This document shows positions 15,792 to 38,400 of a stretch of 64,000 bases of DNA, in pieces. The notes beneath the pieces are model-generated. The model saw nothing but the letters and a program-made list of their open reading frames with translations, was not told where the DNA came from and did no database searches. The DNA lies in the NCBI RefSeq assembly GCF_040802235.1, contig NC_133167.1:16732501-16796500 (forward strand), written 5' to 3'. The first letter of the stretch is position 1. Every line of letters starts with the position of its first letter. Source of the DNA: Manis javanica. Its lineage: Eukaryota; Chordata; Mammalia; Pholidota; Manidae. The position numbers were made by a program, and so were the translations under genes.

Positions 15792-18370
15792 TCAGATCTG
15801 GGTAGTGTGCTGGCCCAAAGCTGGGGGTTGCAATGCCTCCAACTGACCGAGGATGACAGGAATGAGAGGACGCTGCTGGGGATCTACAGTCATCATCGAG
15901 GCCAGCAGCTGCCGCACTGCTGAAGAATGCCTGTGGAAGGAGGCAGGCAGCGTGACTGGAGGGTGCCCATCCCCCCGCTAAGGCTCCAACTCACTAATGT
16001 CAGGGAAGTGTCAGAAATGCTTGGTGCTCCTTTTATTGCTCACCTGGGGCTCTGTGGGATACTGAGTTGGTTCTGCACAGCAAGGGCCACACTGTCACCT
16101 TTCTGGAATACCATGTCATAAGGTCCTTCCCCAAACATCATGGCATACAGCACACAGCCTAGGGACTGAGCATAACTTGGTTATTCCTTGGAAGGGGACC
16201 AGTGGAGGTGATAGCTCTCCTCTTAATTCTGTAGTGAAAGATGACCATACAAGCTAAAAGGAATATGCCAACTTCAGCCACATGACACCACCAGGGCCCA
16301 GAGAAACTGCCAGTTAGCTGGAAGCCTCTGCACCCCTTGCTGAGCCACTGCCTTCAGTCCTGACATTTAGCTGCACCCATCCTGTTCAGAGGGTGGATTA
16401 TACCACTTCTTGAGCAACTGAGTACAGTGTGAGGAACAGTTCCCAGGAAGGAAGTTGAGGGGGTTGGGGCCATACATGGTTCCTGGGGCCCCATGCACTT
16501 GAAACCAAAGATCTCCTACATTCCACTGTAGGTATAGAGTAGCACTCCTCCCTACCCAGATCCCACCTACATTCTCCTCACCCAGACATCAGTCCGCTCA
16601 TCAATGACACAGTGGCTCTGCACAGAGAAGAGCTCCGGGGCCCGGTAGGAGATGGTGCACCGCTGGGCTGCCCAGTCCTGGAAGAGTGGCCCCAGAGCTC
16701 AGAAGTGGGGTACAGATCATGGTCATGTGACCAAATGGAGGCATGCACTAGAAGGGGCTGGGGATGGGGGCAAGGTGGGCAAAGAAACTGGACACTCCCT
16801 TACCTGTAGGGCCAGAGCCTGGCGTGAGCCCTCCACATGAATGCATGCTTGATTCATGGAACCCAAGTCCATTAAAACCGGCTGTCCCTCATCTCCAAGC
16901 AAGATATTGGTGGGCTTCAGGTCTCTGTAGCAAAGTGGAAATGACGTATGAGCAATTCTGGACAGTGAGGCTTGAATCCCAGTGGGCAAAAGAATCATGG
17001 AGGCTGTGCCTTGGGAGATCAGAGCCCTCTCACTTCTCTGGGTGAAGCTCTTCCTTTCTGCCCCATCAAGTATACTGGGCCCTCCCACTGACCTGTGAGC
17101 ATAACCCTTGGCATGAATGGCCTCAAGGCCTCTGCAGATACCAATCAGCAACTGAAGAATTTGCTCTTCAGTCAAGAAGTTGCCTTTGTCCTTCAGGCTT
17201 TCTATCTCGGTCCACAGCGTGCCTCTCTGCAACACAAATTTCCCCACAGTGGTGATGTTTTCTTGAGCCTCTACTCCCTGAGCCTGATTCCTTCCCTATG
17301 TTGAAGCCTATCAACCCTCTCACTGCACAAATCACACACGCCAGTCCCACTTGGGTTCCTCTAAACCCCAAATCTGAAGTGGTCAAACTCAGGACATGGC
17401 TTCTGCTTCTTAACATGCTTGCCTGCTCACACAGCCCTGGGTAGATGTCTCTGTTGCAACCCCCTCCATAACTAGGAGACTTTCTGACCTTGAAGAAGGG
17501 TAGCAATAGCCAGGCCTCATGTTTTGTGCCTCGCTCCCTCAGACAACAGGCCACAAGGCGAAGTATGTTGGGGTGATGGAAGAGGCGATGCATGTCTGCT
17601 TCCCGCTGGGCCTCTTCCCGGTCCTGCTGCTCATGACACAGGATTCGCTTCAGGGCGTAGAAGTGTCCGTCATGTAACCCTTCCACTAGGTCCACATAGC
17701 TGAACCCACTGTGGGCCAAAGGGGTTAGTGAAGGACCACAGTCATCTCCCACACTGCTTGGACTCAGAGGAATTCCCTGAGAAGATGGGGGTGTCTTTCT
17801 CATTTAGTAGAAACCCTCCCAAAATGTGGCTGTAAGAGAAATCTGAAGAATATTACACTTCAAGCTCAAGAGCAGGGACAGAGTAATCTTTGAGGTCCTG
17901 TGGTCCTAATGCAGTGCGTTGCAAATGACAGATGTTCAGTAAGTATTAAATAAAATAATAGTCAATGTTAATCAAGTGCTATGAGCCAGGCATTAGGTGA
18001 GGCATTTTATATGCATTGTCTCATTTGATCCTCACAGCTCCATCAGTGACACAAGATAATTATCTCTATTAAGCAGATGAACAGATCATGGCTTATTAAG
18101 GTCACCCAAGGTAGATTTAGGAAGCCTGGCTCCTGAATCCACTTTCTTGGCTACCATGTCCCTAGGCTCTGTCAGGTCAATTAAAGGATAAGTTAAAGGA
18201 TAAAACCTTTGTGGCTCTATCATGTGCAGACTCCTTCAATCACCCTAATCCTGGGGACTAGCTAAGTGATTTCCAAACACTCACCCCTCCCCCAGTTTCT
18301 GGATGAAGAGGTAGCGCTTATTGTCAATGATGACAGTTCCCCGAGAGCAGACACACAGCGCGTGGCCCAT
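15792..18370 (-). CDS. STK16: Serine/threonine kinase 16, 7 coding exons, 305 aa
   Basis: NAK-family Ser/Thr kinase, membrane-anchored at the Golgi. Coding exons, 5' to 3' on the minus strand: 18370-18285, 17708-17489, 17226-17093, 16924-16804, 16677-16582, 16165-16044, 15930-15792; phases sum to 305 codons plus TGA. The start MGHALCVCS carries a myristoylation glycine (G2) and palmitoylation cysteines C6 and C8. The glycine loop is GEGGFSYV, the ATP lysine is K49 (YALKRI), the catalytic loop is HRDLKPTN (D148), the metal-binding motif is DLG (D166) in place of DFG, and the APE motif is intact (YRAPELF). The protein ends GQHTTQI. A noncoding first exon probably ends at 18822, with exon 2 starting at 18474. 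Kinase identity and length match the mammalian orthologue. Confidence 0.96.
17930..18170 (-). mobile_element. MIR SINE in STK16 intron
   Basis: Reverse MIR: TCAAGTGCTATGAGCCAGGC, GCATTGTCTCATTTGATCCTC, GTCACCCAAGGTAG. It lies between coding exons 1 and 2 of STK16. Confidence 0.7.
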
Positions 18371-18821
18371 TGTGTCTCAGTCATCCTCCTCAAGGACGGT
18401 CTGAGGTTGCTGAAGGGTTCGTCCAGGGTGAGTGGGCTCTTTCAGGCGATGCGCTGGGGGCCCAGTGGATCGTGCTGGAAGGAAAAGAATGGTAGGATTG
18501 TGGGCCACGCCCATTCCAGACAGCCCCAGAAGTACCAACGTTGAAAGCTCGGACCCAAGTCTCGGAACCTAGAGGCCCAGGAGACGCTTCCACGCAGAAG
18601 GCCAGGGTCAGGTGCCTTAAAGCCTCAGCACGCAGCGACTACCAGGCCGCTTCCTCCAACTCCAGCCCACCTTTGAGCGGCCCCCTCTCCCACTACTGTA
18701 AGGCCGCAAAGCCAGGATATAGGGTAGTTCCGCTGGTGCGAGGCTCGGGCCCATTCATTGAGTTCCACCCCCAAATCCGCGCGCAGAAACCAGGGAATGC
18801 CAGCCGGGACTCCCCACTGAC

Positions 18822-19111
18822 CTGGTTTAGTCCCGCGAGACGCTCCAGCTACCGGAAGTATTGATTGCGTCATCAGTCGGCGCCGGCACTATGGCCCGCG
18901 GTATCTTAGCAACGTCTGGGCTTTCGGGCTATGTGGGGGCTCGGAGCTCAGAGGCCAGAGTCAGGCTAGGCCTGGGGGAGGACGGGTCTCAGGACCCGAG
19001 GGTTCCACGTCTGGCCTGCAGTAGGGGGCAAGACGCGAGCACCTACGCTAAAGGGGAGCAAAGCCGGGCGCGGCGCGAGGCCCCCAGGACCTCCATCTCC
19101 CAATGCCGGAG
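18822..19111. promoter_or_regulatory. Probable divergent promoter of STK16 and GLB1L
   Basis: CpG-rich segment. On the minus strand a good splice donor at 18821/18822 closes a short noncoding STK16 exon 1 that would start near 18860-18870. An ETS-type CCGGAAG at 18852-18858 and a CRE-like TGCGTCAT at 18866-18873 sit at the start region. On the plus strand a donor follows 19111 and could close a noncoding GLB1L first exon beginning near 18890. Splice sites and motifs are seen; the shared promoter is inferred. Confidence 0.55.
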
Positions 19112-19269
19112 GTAGGAGGCTTCATACCTCCAGCGCGCTGAGTGGCGGACTACATACAGTTCAGCCTGGAGAGAGATGCAGGGAGGGCGGGTGCTGGCGG
19201 CGTGGACCCCTGGAACCCCGGCCACTGTTACTCCGGGCTCTGGCCTGTATCTCACACTACCCTAGTCTC

Positions 19270-19630
19270 AACAGTTAAGACCTCAGACTTTTAAACCAAC
19301 TGGGGTCTAAATCCGGTCTTAATAGCTTACTAGCTATATGACCTCGGACAAATTACATAACCTCTCAGAGGCTGTTTCCCTAACTGTAAAATAGTTACAA
19401 AATACCTAAGGTTAAGTGCATAAACCATGAGGCCAGACTTACCTAGTTTAAATCCCAGCTCTATAAAACTTGGACAGGCCACCTAATATTTCTGTCCCTA
19501 GATTTCCTCGTCTATGAAATGGGAATGAAAATTACCGCAGGAAGTTTGAAAATTAAATCAGATGTAAAGTGCTTAGCACAATATCTGACACAAAGCCCTC
19601 AGTAAGTGTCAATATACAGAAGTTAATGTT
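19270..19630 (+). mobile_element. Two tandem MIR SINEs
   Basis: The first copy, about 19270-19400, has ACTAGCTATATGACCTCGGAC and CTGTAAAATAG. The second, about 19415-19630, has AAATCCCAGCTCTATAAAAC, CTATGAAATGGGAATG and GTAAAGTGCTTAGCACA. They are in the same orientation, between the STK16 promoter and GLB1L coding exon 1. Confidence 0.75.
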
Positions 19631-20385
19631 TTATTATTATTATTATTTTTTTTTTACCCTAATCTTTATATCCCAGTTTTGGGTCTATGGAGGCAGCAGT
19701 AATGGAAATTCAGATTCCCAAGCCTTGGCACCAAGCGGTTGTCCTTGACAACTCTTGCCCAGGCAGGCAGGGATAAATTGAAGAGTGGTGTACATTCAAA
19801 GATGTAATGGCTGGGTTGGTCTCTTTTGCTGAGACAGGGTGCTCCAGGAAAAAAAGATCCTTCTTGTAACGTGGTAGCCCCTTTTCACACCACTGGGAAG
19901 ATCTTCCTACCATTTCTCTTGTTTCTGAATCAGTTTCAGCTCCCGGGTGCTGACATTCATTTATCTAGATGTAACCTGCTGTGTGCTGGGCCCTATGCTA
20001 GAAGCTGAAGATTCAAAATGGCCAAGACATATTCCCCAACCTCAGGGAACTTAATCTAGTGGAACACACAGCTTCTCAATCTTGAATGTGTTCAGGATCA
20101 CCTGGGGATCTTGTAAAAATACAAATTCTGATGCTGTAGGTCTGAGGTAGGACCTTGGACTCTGCATTCCTAACAAGCTCTCAAGTGATGCTGATGGTCA
20201 GTTCAAGATGTAGAGGATTTTATAAACTTGTAAAGTAGCGGGTGGCTGCAGGGTGAAGACAAAGTTCAGGCTAATCTGGCAATTTGAGGTGGTCTCCGCC
20301 TCCTTGCTCGCTGAGCTTTCCTCCCAGGAATCCACCACGTGACAGTCGGATTGCCGTCTCTGGCTAGAGGAGCCCTGTTAGCGCC

Positions 20386-31797
<11,412 letters not shown>

Positions 31798-31913
31798 CCC
31801 TTGGACCTAGGTCATGGAATGGGCAGGACCCCTTGGTGCTGGCCATGGTGACTATAAGGAACAAAAGGCCACTAGGCCAAAATGTAAGTACAAGCGCAGT
31901 TTCCTTGCCAAAC

Positions 31914-31919
31914 TTTATT
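31914..31919 (-). terminator. ANKZF1 poly(A) signal
   Basis: TTTATT on the plus strand is AATAAA on the minus strand, about 160 bp past the ANKZF1 stop codon. It abuts the GLB1L signal, so the two transcripts should overlap at their 3' ends. Confidence 0.7.
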
Positions 31920-31922
31920 GTG

Positions 31923-31928
31923 ATTAAA
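31923..31928 (+). terminator. GLB1L poly(A) signal (ATTAAA)
   Basis: ATTAAA lies about 125 bp after the GLB1L stop codon, only 3 bp beyond the minus-strand AATAAA of ANKZF1. No canonical plus-strand AATAAA was seen between the stop and this site. Confidence 0.6.
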
Positions 31929-32076
31929 GTTCCAGAGACAGTAGCAGCTCCACACATTTCTGTGGCTCTGTCTTTGCCCTGGTTCCTGAGTGTCCCTCAC
32001 CCTTCCAAATACTCTCATTTTGTGGGAAAGAAGAAACCTAGGGCCAGTGTGAATGTGTTCTCTCAGGGCCCACAGT

Positions 32077-35000
32077 TCAGGAAAAGGGTTTCCTGGCTTG
32101 GCAGCGATGATCGTGGAGGCAGCGTGTAGAGCAGAAAGAGAAGTCAAGGTAGTGAAAGGGAATGAGTCCTTGGAGGGATGTCCCACAACTCCAGCAGCGT
32201 CTGAACAAGAGGAAGAAAAATGGCTGGATAGGTACCCCAGAAACTTGCCAATCCAAGCTCTCCCCATCCCTCCTGCCATTTCTGTTTTTACCTCAAAGGT
32301 TCCCAGAAATCTCAAATCCCCTCAACAACCTTTCTGAATACTGTGTAGGCACTAGTTTTACTGGCCCAAACATTTTGGTCTGCCCATCACACCCGCCATG
32401 TCCACATACCCAGCACTGATGATTGCAGAGTTGGGGATCTGAGGGGTAGGGGCTCCCAACTGGGCAGCTAGTCGGCGCTCTGCAGCCAGAGCTCTCTGAG
32501 GGGAGAGAAACTGCATTAGGAACAGGCCCCAGTGGTGGATCGGGTACCCACGAAGTGACAGCTGCACACTGGAAAGGGATTAGACCTCTAAGGAAGTTTT
32601 GCTGCCGAAGAGAAAACCTCCAGCCTCACCTTCTCTCGGTCGCTAAGGGCAGCAAATTGCCGCTGCTCTTCTTGCTCCCGCTCCTCCTGCTCCTGCTGCT
32701 TCCGCTGCTGTTCTTCCCGTTGCCGACGGGCTGCCTTCCGCTCCCTTTTCCGGGTAGCCTGCTGTGCCTCCATTTCTGGTGTCAGGGGCCCTGGCACCTG
32801 GAGGATTTCCAGGAAGGTATAAGGTAAGATGTATACAAACTGTCTTTGGTAAAACTAAGAAAAGATCTAGCCAGGATGCTTTCCCACTTTGCTTCTCCTT
32901 TTCTAGCTGACCTGAGCCTTATTGTAGTCATAAGCATCTGGATTCTTCTCCATGAACCTTCGGAATTCATTGCGTGTTGATCTGTCAGCTGCAACCATAT
33001 ATGGGGGCCGGGCCCGGGAGTCCCTAGGTACGAAAACCCCAAAAAATTGATTCAACTCACTTCCTGAATCTCCCAACATCATTCACATAGACAGAGGGAG
33101 CTATCAAGTATCTAATGCCAATGTTAGCCTCCATATCATCTTCTCTAAATCCAAAGGGCTTGGCATGGGGACCCTTACTTACTGCACAGTGGGGTCAGCA
33201 CCTGCTTCCAGCAGCAGGCGAACCACCAAGCCTCTCCCAGCTGCAGCTGCTGCATGCAGGAGCGTGAAACCACTGGAGCCCAAGGGGGCACTGAGCAGAG
33301 ACAGAACTCCAGGGTCTACAGGGCTGATAGCTAGCTGGAGTTTCAGCATCCCAACATCTCCAGATCGGCAAGCAGCTAGAAGCACATCCCAGAGCTCTGA
33401 CTGATCAGGGGTGTTGACTTCTTCCAGGGAAGGCCCCAACGGGACTGCATGTGCCTGGGCTAAGTGTGAGAAAGTCTCCTCTTGAGGTTGCTGGAGAAGA
33501 GTCATATGTGCCCCACTGTCCAGGTCTTGGCTTTTCTCCCTCTTACTTCTTTTCCTCCTCCTCCGCTTAGGCAGTGCCTCAAATTCACAAAGATCCAGGG
33601 TCCCCAATGTCAACTCTACTAGCTCCAACTCTACTTGGAAGTTGTCCTCTTCCTCTGACCCTGAACCTAAGGACAAATTTGACATGTTAGATCCATCTGA
33701 AGATTAAGTAGAGGGTGGAAGGATGTGGGCTGTCCTAGAACATAAGAATGTACACAAAGAGATAATCCAGATCATCTTGAAATGAAATTATTTGTATTTT
33801 GTCACTCAAGACAAGGTAGCACATCAAGAGTTGAATCCATCAGTCATATGCAGAAAGGAGGCTCTCAGCCCAGACAGGGACAAGAGTCCCTAGACTCTTC
33901 ATGAGCAGCCTTAGGCTGGTGCACAACAAAAGAAAGCATGGGAGCAGTGACAGCCAGGCAGACCAAGAGTCTGCAGCCAGGGAAGCCATCCTTAGTTCCA
34001 AACCACAGCACCCAGTAAGGCAGGCACATTACGTGAGATTCATGCAACATGTATTCAAGCATCTACTTCATCTAAGACTTTTTTAAAGTACTGGAGATAA
34101 CAGTGAATGGAAGAGAGCCGATTTGGAAAGATCGGTAAAACATGTCTCGGTAATTACTATGACAGACCCCATGTTATAAATAGACCCATGCATGAGTGTG
34201 CTGTGAAGGCTCATCTACAAATAGGGAACTGAGAGCAGGTAACTGCCACCATATTTCCAGGACAGACACCCAGACAGAGATTTGACAATTGCCAGATGGT
34301 GCTCAAACCCTGTTTGCGAGAGTCCTCAGTCTTCCCAAGTGTCTCATTTTCATCGTTGGAGACCTGTCTCTCTATAGCCTTCTTCCTCTCTTTCATTGTC
34401 TTCCAGCGTGACTGAAGTGAGTCCAACCAGACTGTCTCCCGGGGGTCTTCGCCTGACATAAAACAAAAAAAAAGATGTTTCTCAAGTTTAGCTGAGAAGC
34501 CAGCCCAGGTTTTTCTCAATAAAGATGTGATCAGGCTGCAGTCCAAGGTGAGAAAACCATTCATATGCCCAATGAGAACCTGAGGCTTGGGCTGGAAGGT
34601 ACAGGCTGTGACCTAGGGAGTCTGGGGATCTGGATCAAAGACTCACCATGGACATGCAATGTAGTCAGCTTATGAAGCACACGTTGTAGCTCTCTGAAGG
34701 TGGGTCTGCGGGTAGCGAGGGGGATATCCCAAAGTCGGGGATCCCCCCGTTGCAGGGGTGCCCCATGGCCTCCGAAGAACAAGGACCGGCCAGAGCGGGG
34801 GGCACGCAGCAATATTGTCCCAGCCTCCCCCAGTGCCTCAGCCCAGCTTGGCCCTGCCAGCAGGTCACGAACATCCTAGGGAAGAGAGTAATTCAGCCCT
34901 GCGTATCTTCACTTGGTATTTTAAAATCTCCAATCAAAAAATGGCCCATAGATCATATGTAGGGAATGGGAGGTAGAAGATAACACAGAGAAGAATGAGG

Positions 35001-37646
35001 GGACTGAGATTGCTGGGGATCCATCCCTATTCTACCTTTGCCTCCCCAGAAATAATGAAGACTGTAAGAATATAGGAGTCATCCAACCATGTATAACATT
35101 TAATGAGAAGAGGGAAAGAGTGTGAACTAGGTGGACAACAGACCTAGGATGCCTGACTCACCTTACATAGTGTGACTTCATTGTAGCGCCTCAGGTTGGC
35201 TCCAGCAGAGCGAGAAGCCCCACCTCGGGCATCCCGAAGCCCCTGGGCTGTGCCCCGCTTGGCCCGCACTGTGTAGCGGTGAAAGGTTTTATGTACCACC
35301 ACTTCTCTTCTATAGATAAACACAAACTCAGTACTGGAAACCAGCTGGTACTCCCAGGCTAAAGGGATCCAGTCCATCCTTACCCCAACACACTATCTTC
35401 TCTCACCCTTGGAAAATGGCACCAGCAAAGTGACCCGCTGCAGCCATGAGCACCACACAGCATCTGGGACCTCCGCTTTGCAGGGTCTGTAGCAACAGTT
35501 CTGGTTCTTCTGGGGGCACCTGGATGACAGAGGAACAGCACAAATATTATCTGTTGCATTCATTAAGAAGCCAAGTGCCAGTATTAAGTGCTTTCACATG
35601 CATTATCTTCATTTTATACAGTCACTCTGAGGCTTATCTCCATTTCACAAATAAGTAAATTTGAGGCTTGCAGAGGTAGTCAAGATCAAGTGGCAGGACC
35701 ATAATTCAAACCTCGATAAGTCTGTTTCCAAATTTAATTCCATTACACTTGACCATTCTAAAATTGGGGCCAATCCAATCCAAGACTGAGCTGTCAAGTG
35801 TGATACCCACACCCAGCAGGAAGAAAGGGAAGAAGTGAGAAATGGAGTCAGCTAAGAGAATTAGGGTGAATGCACAAAAGTCTGGACCACAACAACCTGT
35901 GTTGTCACTTGCCTGGTGAGGGCCGAGGACACAGCGATAGGCATGAAGAAACTGCCCCTGGGCATTTTGGAAAAGAACACGATGCGGGTGGAACACTTGG
36001 GGTCTGATGAGCTTCTCCAACTCAGCCCTCTCCTCGTCCAGTATCTGTAAGTCCTCCTCACTGGCTGAGTCAGAGTCTTCTGATCCTGAGATGCTGGAAA
36101 GATCTCCTGAAAACAACATGAGATATATGACTTTGGTGCCTCATCTTTGACTTTCCCTAAAGCTCCTAAACAAGGGCCTTTCTCCACCCCCATGTCCTAC
36201 TCCCACACAGGTCTCCCCCCAGTCATCACCTGTGCAGCTCTGCTTTTCAAAGTCCAGGGCAGAAAGGAAAGGCTTGTTCTTGAGACGCTGCTTTAGGTTA
36301 AACCGATGCCAGTCAAGCTTATAGTGTTCCCTCTGGTAGGAGGCAAGGAGGGAGGCAGACTGTAGAAGTATGCCCTAGCCTGGCATTTTATGGTACCCAA
36401 GACCAGTAGTAGAACTCCAGTCAAGTAAGACTGGGTAACCCCAACTGCTTTAGTCAAAACATGGACCTTTACTAAAGACAAATCAAACGTCTACCTCTCC
36501 TCACTCACCATTATACTTTTGCTTCTGCCATTTAGCCCTGCACCTGGGCTTTTACCTGTTCCTGGTGGTTCTGGAAGGTTTGGTCACAGGTTGAACAAAG
36601 TAACTTCTCTGGAATATCCAGAGGACCCTGGAGTGGTTTTCTTTCTGGGCTTGCTTTCTCCCCTGGATCTAAATAAGGAGAGGGTAATTAGAGGTGGAAA
36701 GGAGCCCAAATCCACAGTACCTGGAATTATTTTCAGTGTCTGATACATAAAGAGGATGATATAAAAGAAAGAGAAGGCATGTCCTTGCTTTCAAGGAATT
36801 TAGTAATCATAAAACAAGTTACACAGTAATCGCTTCATACAATAAATATGCTTGTGGAAAGATGTATGGAAAATGAATATAGACAGAACATTGCATTTAA
36901 ATTAACCAAAGGAATTGTTTAGAGGAATCCTATAGGAAACAATTTTTGGTAAGGTTAAAATTATTTTTAACTGCAAAAATCACTTACTGCAGACAATATT
37001 TCTAGTTTACATTTCCAATTACAGTGTGCAGTTTCTTTAAAAAAAAAAACAAAGGTTCAAGAAAAACAACCAGAGACAAACTAAAGTTGTACAAAACCAA
37101 ATTAGTTGTTTTATATTCAGCAAGAAAGAATGATTTGACTGGAATCCTGTTAACTTAGACTATTTCTAGAAATTTTGAAAAAAAATATAGGAATTTTGAA
37201 GAGTTTCTGCAGGCAGTGGCATTCCTGTGGCCAAGACATGAGCAATGGCAAGATACTTGTTTGGAGACAATTCGGAGGCCTGTGCTGGAAATAACCCAAA
37301 GATGGAATGAATTTAACGTAAATTTTATCCAGCAGAAAAAGATGTCAACAAGGGTTCCTAACCTGGGGAATACCTATAAGAATGTGTTCCTGGAGTGGCA
37401 ATAAACTCCAAAGACCCCTGTCATGCTCCTCAATGTCCACCCCAAATCTTCCCGGATACCTGGACTCCTCAATAGCCACCCCAAATCTTCCCGGATACCT
37501 GGACTAGAAGTCGGCAAAGCTTGAGCCAGAGCCTCGCCGGGAGGGTGGCTCACCAGGCTCAGGCCCTGAAGGACCGGAGCATCCGCATTGAGGTCAAACA
37601 GAGAGACCGACGTAGGAACCTGGCCTGCAGCTGGAGCCGGAGACAT
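32077..37646 (-). CDS. ANKZF1: Ankyrin repeat and zinc finger peptidyl-tRNA hydrolase 1, 13 coding exons, 721 aa
   Basis: Vms1-family release factor that cleaves peptidyl-tRNA on stalled 60S ribosomes. Exons on the minus strand: 37646-37499, 36668-36556, 36332-36230, 36106-35913, 35519-35407, 35309-35162, 34875-34647, 34452-34309, 33666-33183, 33023-32912, 32797-32630, 32495-32410, 32200-32077; phases close at a TGA. Residues: C2H2 finger (C74, C77, H90, H96); VLRF1 catalytic domain with Gln246 in GTAQG, the family's catalytic glutamine; ankyrin segment [14 protein letters not shown]; an E/Q/R-rich coiled coil; a p97-binding VIM pattern R650-x5-AA-x2-R660; and a C-terminal Cys/His cluster (RCWSCG...FCSTRC). 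Intron 4 has a GC donor. A 39-bp tandem repeat duplicates the exon 1 donor and could add 13 residues in frame. An upstream noncoding exon is likely, because an acceptor lies 2 bp before the ATG. Confidence 0.95.
35575..35720 (-). mobile_element. MIR SINE in ANKZF1 GC-AG intron
   Basis: Reverse MIR: TTAAGTGCTTTCACATGCAT, CTCCATTTCACAAATAAGTA, CAAGTGGCAGGACC. Confidence 0.6.
37426..37503. repeat. 39-bp tandem duplication at ANKZF1 exon 1 donor
   Basis: Two adjacent 39-bp copies (37426-37464 and 37465-37503) agree at 37 of 39 positions. Each contains the minus-strand splice donor CCAG/GTATCC, so the coding exon has two equivalent 5' splice sites 39 bp (13 codons) apart in the same phase. Confidence 0.9.
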
Positions 37647-38039
37647 GGCTAAGAATTACAAGCAGCTCCTGGAGCAGAAAGAGGGGAATAAATTGTTTTC
37701 CCAAAGCAAGATTCTACTGCCCCGGCTCCCCCAGCTGCAAGGCTCCTCGGCCGCTCATCCTGGTACCAGGAATCAGCTCTGGATTTAATACGTGACACCA
37801 GGCAGCTTCCTCAAAACCACACTCTCTGACCACAAAGAATGAAACGGAGGAGCATTCAGCAACCAAATCGAGTTCAACAGAATTAAAATCACTGAAGTTC
37901 CCTAACCGACCGCTCCTCGTAACCGGCGCGATGAGCTCCAGCAATGACCAAAACGCGTGAACTAGGCCCCGACCTCAGAAGCTGCACCAAGGTTCTGGAG
38001 GAGCCGAGAGACACGAATAATATAGTTCCAAGCCCGGAT

Positions 38040-38400
38040 TTCTGCAACAACACAACAATCTCGTCACTACGGAGCAGCAAGGAGGACAAACAGGGTCGCC
38101 CTCACTCAAGCCCCGCCCCACATAGAGCACACTATTGGTGGTCTGACTGTCCGAGATCCGCCTTGAGCCTTTTAGTCCCGCCCCCGAAGCTGAGAACAGG
38201 CCGTCGTGTCTCCACCCACCCCATGCTCATTGGTCAAGCTGCCTGCGGTTGACAGTGAGTGGCAGTCGCCGGGCCTAGCGCTCTGGGTCGGGCCGAGCCC
38301 AGCGGAGCTGACCGAGCCACTGGAATCGCCCTGGTCACGGTTCCTGAGGTGAAACTCGAGGACAGTTATTGGACTCTCAGGGCCCGGGCCGCGCCTGGCC
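38040..38400. promoter_or_regulatory. Probable divergent promoter of ANKZF1 and ATG9A
   Basis: GC- and CpG-rich segment between the ANKZF1 first exon side and the ATG9A side. It holds two ATTGG (inverted CCAAT) motifs at 38134-38138 and 38229-38233 and GC boxes (CCCGCCCC-type) near 38112 and 38178. No TATA box was seen. Candidate plus-strand donors after 38348 and 38761 would close alternative noncoding ATG9A first exons. The promoter role is inferred from layout. Confidence 0.5.
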
